From NCBI GenBank assembly GCA_019188255.1, contig JAETXT010000008.1:2480001-2544000 (forward strand): DNA of 64,000 nt, written 5' to 3'. The translations under genes and the position numbers were made by a program. The DNA comes from Verticillium longisporum (lineage: Eukaryota > Ascomycota > Sordariomycetes > Glomerellales > Plectosphaerellaceae). Shown here in pieces: positions 33,907 to 44,694 of this stretch. The notes under the pieces were generated by a model. It searched no databases, was not told where the DNA came from, and was given only the letters and a program-made list of their open reading frames with translations. The stretch's first letter is position 1; every line of letters begins with the position of its first letter.

Positions 33907-34572
33907 TGTCGTCCTTGGTGGGGGGGGGGTCAGTCAGTATACGCGTGCAGGGTAGGAGGACACGTGGATGAGGCATACATTTTGCAATTCAACTCGAGTC
34001 GTTGGAGGATGCAAAAAGACTCTTGGCCATCAAGCTGCGCAGCAACTTTGGTTTACGCGTCGACGCCGTCTTGTCGTGTGGCGAGTCGTCGGGTGGCGGG
34101 GGGAGGGAACGGGGGCGACTCGAAATGTTGTTCTGGGGAGACCCAAGCGCGACGGGAGCGCGTCACCCATTGACACGCGGTCACGTGGCAGCAGGCAGCT
34201 CGGTTGCCTTATGTCATCAAGACGAAGTGGACGGGCAAGGCAAGCAGGCAGGCCAGCAGGCAGGCAGGCAGGGGCATGTGAAGAAGGGGCCCTCCGATGA
34301 TGGCGGTCATGGCTTCCCCAGCAAATTACGACAAGGCTTAAGTTCGGATTCGCTACCACAAGGTCACATTTCCATCTACAAACCCAATGGCAGCGTCCTT
34401 CCTTGGTCCTTGATGCAAACGCCCAAGTGAGGGATCTATCGGCCCAAACCTCCAAGATTCTCAGCTCCCTGTGGCATCATCTGCCTTGCGCCCGCGCGTA
34501 GTGTTCCTTCCCTCGGCTCAGTCTTCGGCACCAGACAGTGGAGCTCCTGCTTTCTCACCTCTCGCCAGCATC
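33907..34572. other. Divergent promoter region of RAD54 and a small membrane-protein gene
   Basis: Contains a G10 run (about 33921-33930) and a GGCA/CAGG tetranucleotide array (about 34238-34273). A first RAD54 exon probably lies here. Open frames over the arrays are low complexity. Confidence 0.5.
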
Positions 34573-34884
34573 ATGCCTAGCACCGAGTCTCTTCAACCCC
34601 TCACACACGAGGAACCGCCCCTGCCCCCTCCTTCCAGCCGGACCATTTTCATAGCGGACAATTGGCCTCCCTTTGTCGGTGCCGCTGTCGTCGCCCAGAT
34701 CGCCCACTATCGGCACCTCGGACGCAAACGCACGACGACGCCGAACCTGAGGAATGCGCGCTTTTGGGCCTTAGCCGGAGGTGGATGGATGATCACGTAC
34801 CTGGGCATTGTCACTTCGATTGCCGTCGCGCAGGCCAAGGTGAATCACTACCGAGATCCCAAGACACGAGGCCTCTACTCTTGA
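34573..34884 (+). CDS. Small predicted membrane protein, function unknown
   Basis: From the ATG at 34573 there are 103 residues: a Pro-rich start, IADNWPPFVGAAVVAQIAHYRHLGRKRTTT (a hydrophobic span followed by a basic patch) and a second span FWALAGGGWMITYLGIVTSIAVAQ, then KVNHYRDPKTRGLYS. The open frame extends 34 codons upstream without an ATG. GC at third positions resembles neighbouring genes. The stop lies only 75 bp before the next start. I do not recognise the family; a small mitochondrial or ER membrane component is possible but not shown. Confidence 0.55.
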   Translation: MPSTESLQPLTHEEPPLPPPSSRTIFIADNWPPFVGAAVVAQIAHYRHLGRKRTTTPNLRNARFWALAGGGWMITYLGIVTSIAVAQAKVNHYRDPKTRGLYS

Positions 34885-34959
34885 AGCCGACGCCCGTCAA
34901 GGCCTTTTTTTGATCTCGCAACGACCAGCCACACACTCATTCTCCCACGCACACACGCC

Positions 34960-35874
34960 ATGTCCGCCGACTTTTGGGCAGGCTACATCAGCGGTGCCGT
35001 GGGCATCATCATTGGCAATCCCCTCGATGTTGTCAAGGTCCGCCTGCAGGCCCGCGATGCCCTCGCCGCGCAGACGCCGTCTGCCTACTTTCGCCAGTTC
35101 GAGAACACGGCCGCTCTCGTCACCGGCACGGCCGCCCCCATTGTGGGTTACGGCGCTCTGAATGCCCTCCTGTTCGTCTCGTACAATCGAACAGAGGCGG
35201 CGCTGAACAGCATGGCGGGCGTGCAGTCGAGTCTCTGGACGACGTGGGCTGCCGGTGCCGTTGGCGGTCTCGCGACATGGGTCGTCAGCACGCCGACCGA
35301 GCTCGTCAAGTGCCGCGCACAGCTGTCGTCCCCGCCGCGGTCGAGCTGGGCCATTGCCAAGCAGATTTACCGCACAGAGGGCGTCAAGGGGATGTACTTT
35401 GGCGGCGTCGTCACGGCGCTCCGCGACAGCATCGGCTACGGCTTTTACTTTTGGTCGTACGAGCTGAGCACGCGGTGGATGGCGGCGGCGCCGGGCGACG
35501 AGTCGAGCTTCCATCAGGAGGCGGCCAAGGTGCTCCTGTGCGGCGGTCTCGCGGGCGTCGTGACCTGGGCCAGTGTCTTTCCACTCGACGTCATCAAGAC
35601 GCGCGTGCAGACGCAGCGGGCCTTTGGCGGCGAGGCGGAGACGGCGCGCCTGCTGGGCGAGGGGTGCGGAGCCAAGGCGCCCTCACAGGCACGGCAAGGC
35701 GCTGTGCAGATGGCCAAGGCTGCATACAGGGAGGAAGGCCTGCGCGTATTCTTCAGGGGCCTCACGGTGTGCAGCGTCAGAGCCTTCGTCGTCAACGCGG
35801 TGCAATGGGCTGTCTATGAATGGGTCATGCGCGAACTGGGGCAGGGCAAGAAGCGGGTAGATTCGACTGAATGA
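34960..35874 (+). CDS. Mitochondrial carrier family (SLC25) protein
   Basis: A single exon of 304 residues starting MSADFWAGYISGAVGIIIGNPLDVVK. Three tandem repeats each carry the carrier signature Px[DE]xx[KR]: NPLDVVKVRLQ, TPTELVKCRAQ and FPLDVIKTRVQ, each opening one of three pairs of transmembrane helices. The first-repeat sequence resembles the SLC25A45/47/48 and acylcarnitine-carrier branch, but the substrate cannot be read from the sequence here. Predicted inner mitochondrial membrane. No introns, unlike most neighbours. Confidence 0.9.
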   Translation: MSADFWAGYISGAVGIIIGNPLDVVKVRLQARDALAAQTPSAYFRQFENTAALVTGTAAPIVGYGALNALLFVSYNRTEAALNSMAGVQSSLWTTWAAGAVGGLATWVVSTPTELVKCRAQLSSPPRSSWAIAKQIYRTEGVKGMYFGGVVTALRDSIGYGFYFWSYELSTRWMAAAPGDESSFHQEAAKVLLCGGLAGVVTWASVFPLDVIKTRVQTQRAFGGEAETARLLGEGCGAKAPSQARQGAVQMAKAAYREEGLRVFFRGLTVCSVRAFVVNAVQWAVYEWVMRELGQGKKRVDSTE

Positions 35875-36661
35875 ACAAGCGCCATCTCAGCCACGTCTCG
35901 ACTTTTTTGCATCTCGTTGAAAATGATGATGATGTCACCCCAATCCGCCAGAGTACCTGATGGTGGAACTGGAGATGCATGTGATGGCGGTTATGCGAAC
36001 TCTCCGAAAAGTGGCCGGAGACATTTCGCTTGTTCTGTGGCGGTTCCGCCCTCTTGGCGCTCGTCTTATGGGACTGCAAAAGGACCGCAGTATGCCGTTC
36101 AGCCTTCTCTGCCCTTGACACTATCACGTACACCCTCCGGATCCCCTTGACAGCGTGGCATGTGGTGTGGAGGCGCGAGACTGGCGGTACTTGATTCTGG
36201 TCAGGCCGGCCCTGAAGTCCATGCATAATAGTTGATTTAGCGAAGAAGAAAAAAATGAAGAAAAATAATACACTATGGATCTAACGTTTTATCTGTCAGT
36301 AACTCCGAATCAAAATACCGTCATCAACGCTCTCATTGAACAGTTGGCATCCTGCCGGAGACTTTTGACGATCCGGCCCCACTTCGGTATGTCGCCGGCC
36401 CCTCCGCCGTCACGATTCAGCCGTATTCCATGCTGGCCATCACGGTGCAGCTCTTCAGTGATTTCTATTTCCTGCATCACTATGGCTCCTCAGAATCATT
36501 TTTCCCGCAGCAACTGCCATCAGTGTCCGGAGACTTTTAACCGCATCCGGAGACAAAATGCTTTGCCCGAAAGATGAAGGGAACATATAAGCCCCAGGAC
36601 TTCCGTTAACAAAAATGCCCATGGTTCTTCTTCAATCAACAAACACAAGTTAAAGCGTTTC
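35875..36661. other. Intergenic; promoter of the thioredoxin-reductase-like gene
   Basis: 787 bp, AT-richer than the flanks. Holds four copies of CCGGAGAC and a TATA-like CATATAAG near 36583. See the separate regulatory entry. Confidence 0.55.
36015..36554 (+). promoter_or_regulatory. Four CCGGAGAC motifs upstream of the flavoprotein gene
   Basis: Identical octamers at 36015-36022, 36355-36362, 36527-36534 and 36547-36554; the middle two extend to CCGGAGACTTTT. The last two are exactly 20 bp apart (two helical turns) and stand about 110-135 bp before the ATG at 36662, just upstream of a TATA-like element. The CCGG core fits sites of Zn2Cys6 regulators, but the factor is unknown. Confidence 0.5.
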
Positions 36662-37747
36662 ATGCTGTCACCAAGTCCTTCTCATCAGCAACAGCAACAG
36701 CGAGACGAGCACAAGATGCGCCCTCACGACGTCCTCATCATCGGCGGTGGCCCCGCCGGCCTCTCAACGGCAACCTACCTCGCGCGCCAGCTCCGCACCG
36801 CCGTCCTCTTCGACTCGGGGGTGTACCGCAACGCCCGCGCCGAGCACATGCACGGCGTGCTCGGCTTCGACCACGCCGCCCCGGCCTCCCTCCGCTCCAA
36901 AGCGCGCGCCGACCTCCTGGCGCGCTACGAAACGACGACCTTTGTCGACGGCGTCGTGACGCGCATCGACAAGACGCCGCAGGGCCTCTTCCGGGCCGTG
37001 ACGGGCGACGGACGCACGTGGCACGGACGCAGGGTCGTCCTCGCGACGGGCGTCACGGACATCATGGCCCCGCTCCCCGGCTTCGACGCCTGCTGGGGCC
37101 GCAGCGTCTTCCACTGCCTGTACTGCCACGGCTACGAGTCGCGCGGCGCCACGACCGCCGGCGTCCTGACGGGCGGCTTGGTGGCGCAAGCGGCCATGGG
37201 CGTGCACATAGCCTGGATGGCCAAGCAGCTCGCGGACCGCGTCACCATTTACGCCCACGGCGACGAGGCCATGATCCGTGACCTCGAGGCGGCGATCGAC
37301 AAGACGCCCTTTGTTGTTGACGCGAGGCGCATTGCGCGGATGGAGCATGGGCCTGGCGAGACGGAGGTGACGCTCTACTTTGAAGACGGCACATCCGTGA
37401 CGGAAGGCTTCCTGGTGAGTTTCTGCTCCTCCTTTCCCTCTTCGGCTTTTTATTTTATTTATTATTTGCCTTGGCTAATTTTCTTTTGTGTCAAGGCTCA
37501 TGGACCTCGGACCAGGGTCAACGGTCCCTTTGTCGAGCAACTCAGCCTCGACCTCACCGACAGTGGCGACATCAAGACGGTCAATGCCTTTGGCGAGACA
37601 ACGTGTCCAGGCGTGTATGCTGCTGGCGACAACATGCAAATGATGAAGGCGGTGCCCCTGGCGGCGGCGGCGGGCGTCATAGCCGTTGCTGGTTTGAGCG
37701 GACCCTTGAGCAGCGAGCCGCAGGTGGAGATAGAGGTGGAACAATAA
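36662..37747 (+). CDS. FAD-dependent thioredoxin-reductase-like oxidoreductase (CxxC)
   Basis: Exons 36662-37414 and 37496-37747 (the 81-nt intron is in frame); 334 residues, or 316 if translation begins at the ATG at 36716. DVLIIGGGPAGLSTATYLAR is the FAD-binding Rossmann start; VVLATGVTD follows; FHCLYCHGYE gives the redox CxxC (Cys-Leu-Tyr-Cys), and GVYAAGDN is the C-terminal FAD motif. This architecture is that of thioredoxin reductases and of fungal relatives such as GliT-type dithiol oxidases. The NADPH-binding GxGxxA motif is not evident (LTGGLVAQAAMG instead), which favours an oxidase-like or unknown role. No other secondary-metabolism gene is adjacent, so a cluster role is not supported. 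Confidence 0.85.
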   Translation: MLSPSPSHQQQQQRDEHKMRPHDVLIIGGGPAGLSTATYLARQLRTAVLFDSGVYRNARAEHMHGVLGFDHAAPASLRSKARADLLARYETTTFVDGVVTRIDKTPQGLFRAVTGDGRTWHGRRVVLATGVTDIMAPLPGFDACWGRSVFHCLYCHGYESRGATTAGVLTGGLVAQAAMGVHIAWMAKQLADRVTIYAHGDEAMIRDLEAAIDKTPFVVDARRIARMEHGPGETEVTLYFEDGTSVTEGFLVSFCSSFPSSAFYFIYYLPWLIFFCVKAHGPRTRVNGPFVEQLSLDLTDSGDIKTVNAFGETTCPGVYAAGDNMQMMKAVPLAAAAGVIAVAGLSGPLSSEPQVEIEVEQ

Positions 37748-38405
37748 TGTTGAGGAGAAAATAAAGTTGGGGTTCTGCATATTGTCTTTCTTCATCTAGT
37801 TCGTTGTCCGATGCTCGTTTCCATACGAGCGTGTATGCGCGTGCTCGTAAACGAATACCCAGCCTCGCTGCATTCTTGTATTAGTATGACGCCAGCGTAA
37901 TCCAATATGCTCAGAGTTCCTCGGCATGAGAGCCACTGTACGTACGCGTACCGGCAAGGCACAGTCTTCCGATCATCAACAAAGATCTACACTCTGCCGT
38001 CGTCGGTGGCTGTGTTGCGCCAACAGTCTCGTCTGTCGATCTTTCGGAAGCCGTTGCTGGGGCCAAGAAGGCCCTAGGTCATGAGAACGCGCGCGATGGA
38101 AGAATCCAGTGGGAAAGCACAGCCACAGCGTATGCTTAAAACGAAACAAATCGCTTCATTATAATGGCCATTCGTAGTGGCACTGGGGGCAAGATATCGT
38201 AGCAGCCGTACACATGCCCACTGCCAGGCAGGTGGGGTGCTCGAGAAGCCATCGAAGTGTGGAATGCGTAGTTCAGACACGCAAACTTCCACGACCTACG
38301 ACGAATGAAAGCCTTCCTAAACAACACTGTTCCATCGTTCCAAACCATTATGGAATGCCCGCCACACTGACTGTTCCCTCGTGCCATGGTATGCCATGCT
38401 TTTAT
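37748..38405. other. Intergenic between convergent genes
   Basis: About 660 bp between the flavoprotein gene and the Gln-rich gene; no gene or repeat recognised. Confidence 0.55.
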
Positions 38406-39796
38406 TCATACAGCAAAGAAAAGTTCGTCAGATCGTATCGTCAAAGAGCGCTGCATCCGTGGGTGCTGCCCCGACTGCTGTGCCCAGAACTGAGGGCTGC
38501 TAGCATCAGTCACCGTCACGGGGGACACGGTTACAAAGTTGAAGCCTGCCCCCGTGCTCGGGAGCCTCCCGTACGGCTGTTGCGCTATAGCCCATCCGAC
38601 TGACCGTGCCGTCATCTCTGCGTCCTCTGGGATGGGCATTGCCTCCGGCACCGGCTCGACGGGCGAATGCAGAACAGGCTCGCCAGTCGCCGAGTAACCG
38701 ACAACGGCCCGCGGGCCCTGATTCCACCATTGTGTCTCGAAGCCGTTGTCAACCGTCATCATTGCATTTGATAGATCGTCCATTTCGGCCTCGCGCGTCG
38801 GGTCCTCGTGAAGCAGCAGCGTGGTGCGCGATTCTGAAGTAACCTGAATGACGGTTGGCTGGTTGGCGAACGGCACAAACCCGCCTTCGTTCAGAGACTC
38901 TTCATCCTGTCCATCAGGTACGCCGAACTCGATGGGCCACCCCGTCGACCACGGCACGCCGCCGTCTCCCAGGTGCTCGCTGAGACGGTACGAAGTAGGT
39001 ATTGCTGGAAGAGTTTTCCATACATCGGCGCTGGTGATCCGGCGCCCATGCGAGGGGCGCTCGTGTTGTGTAGCTTCCCGACGGGGAGCGCGGAAGCGCC
39101 CATGGGTTCTGGTTCGGCATCCCAGGGACTCTGATTCCAAGGCGGCGGGGCCGAAGTACCACGCTCATGAGAGGAGCCCGATGAGTGGCTATCTGCGCGT
39201 GACTGTCTCCTGTTGAAGGGGGGATGGAGAAGGGTCTGTGAGCCGGGAAGGTTAGGATGGACAATGGAGCGTTGCCGACCGCGAGGTGAAGCCGCTCTCT
39301 GAGTCGGTTCCGCTGGAGTGTCCACTTGTTGCAGCAGTTGTGCTCCTGCCTGCAATTGCAGTTCCGGACGGGAATCTGGTAGAGGGCGTGGTAGCGAGGG
39401 CGGTTGAGATTGTGCTTGAGTTTGTGCTTGAGGATGTGGTTGGAATCGCGGTTGCGTGGGTTGCTGCTGCTGCTGCTGCTCCTCATGTGCAGGGATCGAG
39501 GTAAACTCGAGGTAGTTGGTATTTGTTGGCGGAAGTTGACGAGGGAATCCCGTGCGATCGCGCCAGTTACGAGACATGTAGGTCAGGCTATGTCTGTTGC
39601 CAGGACGTCGTGGTGAATAAGATACGCCGAACTCGAAGTGAACGTAGATCTGAGGCCGCCGAGTGGCGTCTGGCGACTGTTGGGTGTCCATCGCATAGTC
39701 TTCCTCGACGGCTGTGGTCTGGACTCGAGGGAGTCTTTGGTGTTTATGCTTGTGCTGCTGCTGTGATAAGGGATCCGTCCTGGGTAATAAGGTCAT
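38406..39796 (-). CDS. Gln/Pro-rich protein of unknown function (two frames; probable one-base gap)
   Basis: The ATG at 39796 opens a frame to about 39000 (Gln/His-rich start, IYVHFEFGVSYSPRR, a GNRHSLTYMSRNWRDRTGFP segment, a poly-Gln tract at 39470-39500 and long Pro/Ser/Gln-rich linkers); the 3' half is in another frame down to 38406 (SYRLSEHLGDGGVPWSTGW, acidic and Thr/Val-rich, ending DELFFAV). The two are in a relation that one added base would repair; a TTTT run at 39014-39017 is one candidate site. An intron of suitable length was not found. No domain recognised; composition suggests a regulatory or scaffold protein. Could instead be two genes, but the second half has no good start of its own. 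Confidence 0.55.
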
Positions 39797-42616
39797 GCTG
39801 GGTTGGTACGGGGTTAGGTACGGCGGGGAAGCTCGACAGGCGGCGTGGACGGCAGGCTAGGTGGACGCGCTAAGGAAGATTGGCGCCGAAAAAGGATGGA
39901 CGAGGGACAAGTAGCGCAGGTTGTGGATGAATTAGTGATGTGGCAAGAAGGAGGGCAGGCCCAGACGATGAGTGGATGGGACCAGATGTGCCTTGAATGT
40001 ATAGTGAGTCTCAGAGTCTGGTAGCAGACGGCACGAGCCATGCGGACTTGACCAAATGGCCCGGACAGCAACGCAGCCAGGGGTGAAGACTGACTGGCCA
40101 GGTTGAAGATGGGGTGTCCCGGACTGGCGGAGACCCTTTTAGTGATCAGAGGACCAGAAACTGGATGACAGGAGGACCTGCGCCGCGTCCGCTGTCGCCG
40201 TTGCCATCTGTGGTGGGCCCCGAAATGAGACGCTATGCTTGTCGGCCAAGTATCATCGAAGAAGGGTCGTCAACTACTCACGTCGGCACTGACGGGGAGA
40301 AAATAGAGCCCAGGGGGGTTATTCACTAGGCCTGGCAGAGGCAAGCTGCCAGCTCGGAACTTTTGTCGACAGGCAAGATTTGACCAGCCTCGCAATGCCG
40401 AAGGACGGGGGGGGTAGGGCAGTGGTCGATGTCGATACCGCTTGCGGACCTCGAGCCCCCAGACCAGGCAGGCGGTGCCCTTCAACGGCAGCTGGTCTTC
40501 AGACCCAAGACTGGCGGAGTCTACAAGTACTGCGTTCGCACTGCGCCTCGGGGTCGGGGAGCGGGACAATAAGTTGAGGGGCTTGGGCCACGGGGGAAAT
40601 GAAGACGGAAGAGAAGGATCGTAGGGGTGTCGTGTTGTTGGTGAATCGAGAAGGATGGCAATCCCTGGAGGCGGAGCAAACGACGGGCTGAGAAGCGGAT
40701 GGGGCCGATGCTTGGCAACGAGGTTTGTTTTGGGGTGGAAAGGGAGGCTATGCTGCTTTTTGCTGTGCGCTGAACTCTGGAACACGTCGTTTGTTGAGCA
40801 GAAGACGTCGAGGAGAAGAAGTCGATGCACGGTCGAAGTAGTCTTGAAGGGCTCACCAAGTGGTGGTGGTGGTGGTGGTGGGGGTAACGTTGACGCCTGT
40901 CAATGAGGTGAACATGGTGAGGGGCAGTAGCGAGGGACAAGTATGACAGGGATCTTTTGGATGTTTGGAGCTACTGCTGGAAATCCCTGTCTTCTTTGTC
41001 TCCTGCCCTTCGAAACAGGTCTTGGTACCTGCCAACTCTACAGACAAGGAGGGGTTTCGAGCGTTATGAGGCGGAACGCTGCTGCTGTTATTGCTGTTGG
41101 GTTTTCTCGATCCCGTAGGTGCTGCTTGCTCACACGCCTGGAGTGTATGCAATACCTGGCGCTTGTTCATCCTGTGTTGGACAACCATGGAGCATCATTT
41201 CATTGATCTTTGTCGTCCTGGGTAGCTCGGTCCAATACACACTGGACCTATACTTGGCTGACGCAGACTTATCGTGCCCTTTTTCGAAGCTACTCATACA
41301 ATACTGAAGGGAGCAAGGAAGAAGCTCAGCAGCAGTGCCATCCTGGGCATGCTCTTGGGGGACGCCACCATGACAGGGTGTCTGGTAGCAGTGCCATGCA
41401 TTGTCTGGTAGCAGTGCCATGCAGTGCCTGGTAGCAGTGCCATGCAGTGCCTGGTAACGTAGTCCCATGCCCCAAGGTGCCAAGCTTGGTGGGCGATTGC
41501 AGTGCTGCCAGGGAGAGGTCCTGGGGGGCAGGACGCTTAGAGGGTGCAAGTAAGTTGCTCCAAGCCGGCTGTAGGTGCTGTAGGTACCTGGATGCAGGTG
41601 CTGTAGTTGCTGTAGGTACCTACCTGGATGCTAAGACGGAGGGGGAGGGTGGCGGATGCCGCGCACAAACGCCACCTCCCCCCTTAGCTAAGGTAAGCGT
41701 CGGAAGGCGGGACTGTGGCTTGCTCGTACCTATTTTTGGCCGTGATCTACGTCGCTAATGTTGGAGGGGCCTGCTACTGCCTCGACCTACAGCAGGGATC
41801 CATCCATCCATCCTTCCACTCGAGCTGTTTTCCCCCGCTGGTGACGATGTCAAGCAGCAGCGGCAGCTCCCGTGAACCCCCTTGACCATCTTCAGACCGA
41901 CTAACCACCAAGCCGATTGATTCCCATTTTATTCAATCCAAACGCTCATCTATTGACTGTGTACAGAATTCTTCTTCACACCAAAAAGAAATCAGCATGA
42001 GGAGGATGTCGCGGCGCACCTGGAGATGGTGTCATTCCGACGTGGCGCCATTCTCGCCGTTCTGAGCCTTTGCTCTGGCTCGCCATGATCATCAAAAAAA
42101 AAATCATGAATCCACAAGCTTTCTATGGTCCCTCATCTGAACGCCAGACATCATGGGTCGTGGACGACAAACTTGGATTGCTTCCTTCTCGCCTCGGCCT
42201 AAGCCTCGGCCATATCGTCCACGCGACCATCTCCTCAAGTGGCTCTACCTTGAACACTTGATCGGGACCGGCCTCAGGTCTCGTCGCCGACGTGAATCTT
42301 TGTCTGCACGCTAGTCCGCCGATACACATGACAGTCGCGCTTCTATTTCGGTGCCCCTCTTGATGGAATCCTTCCACAGGTCACTCCAGAAGCAATCTGA
42401 TCCTTCGCCTCCTGCTTCTGGAGCCCATCTTCTTCACTCGCGACGCCGCGAACGCGTCCTATCTCTTGCCGAAGCCGTGGCAGCATGGCTGGGCCGGGAA
42501 TTGGCTTCCCTTTCGGGAGTCAATTCTCGACGTCTTGGCATCCTTCTGTCTTGAGTGAGTCCACATGCCGCCGGTCCTCCCGAGTGCCTACGGTTCAGAT
42601 GGCGCGCTTGCCGGAA
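39797..42616. other. Large intergenic region with short tandem repeats
   Basis: 2.8 kb between two minus-strand genes. Contains a TGG array at about 40861-40880, a 23-bp tandem repeat (41378-41459), an imperfect GGTGCTGTAGGTACCTGG duplication (about 41569-41632, including TAGGTACCTA at 41613-41622) and a run of nine A near 42091. Open frames (minus 40270-40830) are low complexity and not called; the upstream leader of the Gln-rich gene lies at the left. Confidence 0.5.
41378..41459. repeat. 23-bp tandem repeat, about 3.5 copies
   Basis: Units of the form CTGGTAGCAGTGCCATGCA preceded by GTGC or TTGT: 41378-41400, 41401-41423, 41424-41446 and a partial fourth. Nearly identical, so recent. Noncoding. 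Confidence 0.9.
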
Positions 42617-43792
42617 CTACACAGACCCCTTGGCTTGCCGGACCCCCTCGATTCCATCCCTCTCCCAGAACTTGTCCTGGGCCTGCCTACCCCTGAGGCA
42701 TCCCCCCACGTCGAATGGATCGATGACTGTCAGCAGCCACGCCCTGTCGTCTTTCCATCCTGGACCCTCGACCTCGGCGACGCCGTCCCGCGCCAGATAC
42801 ACGTCGCACTTGGCCGGCAGGTACCTCCTCGGATGCCTCCAGTTCCACATGAACGTGTTCCCCAGCATCAGGGACGCCTCGAAGACGTAGAAGAACCACT
42901 CGTGCCGAATCACGGCCGGCACATCCGCCGGATCCAGCCCTTCCCACTGGATGCCCTCGAATCCAAAGTGCTCGACGAGCCGGAACACGGTCCGCGCCGT
43001 GATGAGCCCGACGCTGACGTACAGCGTCCGCAGCGGACTCTTGATCTGGCGCGCGCCGCCGAGGCCCGCGGTGACGCACCGGCGGTGAAACACGACGGCC
43101 AGGGCGAGGAAGAGGCCGGCCACGACGAGCTGCAGCACGAGCGACGTCTTCATGAGGGCGTGGCCCGTCGCCTGCGAGGCGCCGGGGAGATCGACATTGG
43201 CGGTGTAGCTCGCGCCCCAGCCGTTGAGCATCTCTATGAGCCCCGAAAGGAATGCAAACGTCGAGAGCACGCGGCCTGGGTGGAGCGGGGAGTGGTACGG
43301 CACGTAATACAAGATGCGCCCGAGAATGTGGTAGTTTGCTAGTTCGAGGAGGGGCCTGCCCGATCAGTATCGCTCACAAGGAGAAAGGGCGAAAGAGATC
43401 AACACAATTTTGACGTACGGGCTGGCGTAGACGAGACATATGCTCGCGATGCAAGGGGCAAGGTTGTCATAGTGCCAGGCTCCGTAGATGCGCAGAGCGA
43501 AGCCGGCAACGAAGAGGAGGTTGCAGAAGACGAAGAGGCCCGTCACCTTGAAAAACTTGTAGTGACTGGCAGGTCAGACGAGAAGATATTCGTTCCGGCG
43601 GCTCAGGCACTCACTAGCACTGCCACAGATGCAACATGCATGAAGTTGCAAAGGCAATCGTGAAGAAAATGGCGGCTCCCTTGTTGGGGGCGAAGAAGTA
43701 ATAGCTCCCCTCGACTGGCTGGGTTAATGTTCTGCAAGGCGTGGGGTTCACTATATCTCATGACGACACTTACCGTAGCGGCCGTCACTCAT
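42617..43792 (-). CDS. RTA1-family seven-transmembrane protein
   Basis: Minus-strand exons 43792-43774 (only 19 nt), 43714-43615, 43565-43419 and 43355-42617, all phases consistent; 334 residues. After MSDGRYVEGSYYFFAPNKGAA come hydrophobic spans with the RTA1 landmarks HYKFFKVTG, PPLLELANYHILGRILYYVPYHSP and an EWFFYVFEASLM segment near the last spans; a short polar tail follows. The family (yeast Rta1, Rsb1) is tied to lipid translocation and resistance to sterol- or sphingolipid-related stress. Predicted plasma membrane; substrate not shown. Confidence 0.92.
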
Positions 43793-44694
43793 CGTCGCAA
43801 TATAGTTGGGATCAGATGCTGGTAGTTGTGTTGGCCAACGTATTTCGATCTGTAGAGGTCTCGTGCGAAACCATGTGGTGATGCGTAGGTCGTATAGCAG
43901 ATCATCGAACAGATGACTCAATTAGAATACAGTTCACATCCTCATTTTTCCCATCTTCATCGTCCTACTTATATCCCAAATCTTTGATCCGTCGTTTTGG
44001 TCGTGTCGTGACTTTGAACCTCACCACCCACCTGACCAATCGCATCCCTCGTACAATACGACACTCTCAGACCAGGCGTAGCAAGCCACCACCAAGTGGG
44101 CATCACAGCGAATCCCCGGCCTCGACGCTGCCACCCTCGTTTGCCTGTTTGGGAAACTGCAACAACCGATTTCCTCGTGAGTCCCAGGACCATGGTAAGC
44201 GGGCTATCGTGCGCCGAGCAGGGTGCCTGGCAACTCGTCCAGCGGCACGCCCGACTTTCGTGCTCGACGCGTCATGCCTGGTGACATGCTCATATCGGGG
44301 ACCGGCACGACAGATTGGTAACTGTTTCGTCATACACATCCACACGAGGCACTTTGACGTATCATTCTTCATTTTGGGGGCTTTTGATGCGTGCCTGTCA
44401 TCAAGGGCCGTGTGTGCCTTGCAATCATTGATGTATCCTCGCACCTGCCCAGTATTAAAGTACAGTAAACCCCCCCCCGATATCCTGATGTGTTGTTCAC
44501 ATGATACAACTTCGACGCCAGTCCGAAAAGAAACCCTCAATCGAGTTCGAGATCCGGTCGTTGTGTTCGCCCCAAAAATCCAATCCGACATGCCCAACGC
44601 CGGCATCCTATGAACACAGGGGTTTCGCCAATAATAAACAAGTGATGTACAAAAAATCAGAGATCGTGCCAGCGTCGGAATCCACCAACAAGCC
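43793..44694. other. Intergenic; RTA1 promoter and INP1 3' flank
   Basis: About 900 bp. Open frames on both strands (plus 43984-44613, minus 44103-44606) overlap each other and have no family features. A C8 run lies near 44470. Confidence 0.5.

Noticed and set aside
32431..34173. 580-codon plus-strand frame
   Set aside because: Antisense shadow of RAD54; the minus strand carries all Snf2 motifs.
36662..37747. Epipolythiodioxopiperazine-type cluster around the CxxC flavoprotein
   Set aside because: No synthetase, methyltransferase or P450 gene is near; only a general thioredoxin-reductase-like call is supported.
40270..40830. 186-codon minus-strand frame
   Set aside because: Low-complexity Pro/Ser/His composition and no conserved segment; judged intergenic.
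42485..43342. 285-codon plus-strand frame
   Set aside because: Antisense shadow of the RTA1 gene, which has four phase-consistent exons and family motifs.
43984..44613. Overlapping plus and minus open frames between RTA1 and INP1
   Set aside because: Neither has a recognisable domain or splice structure, and they are mutually antisense.
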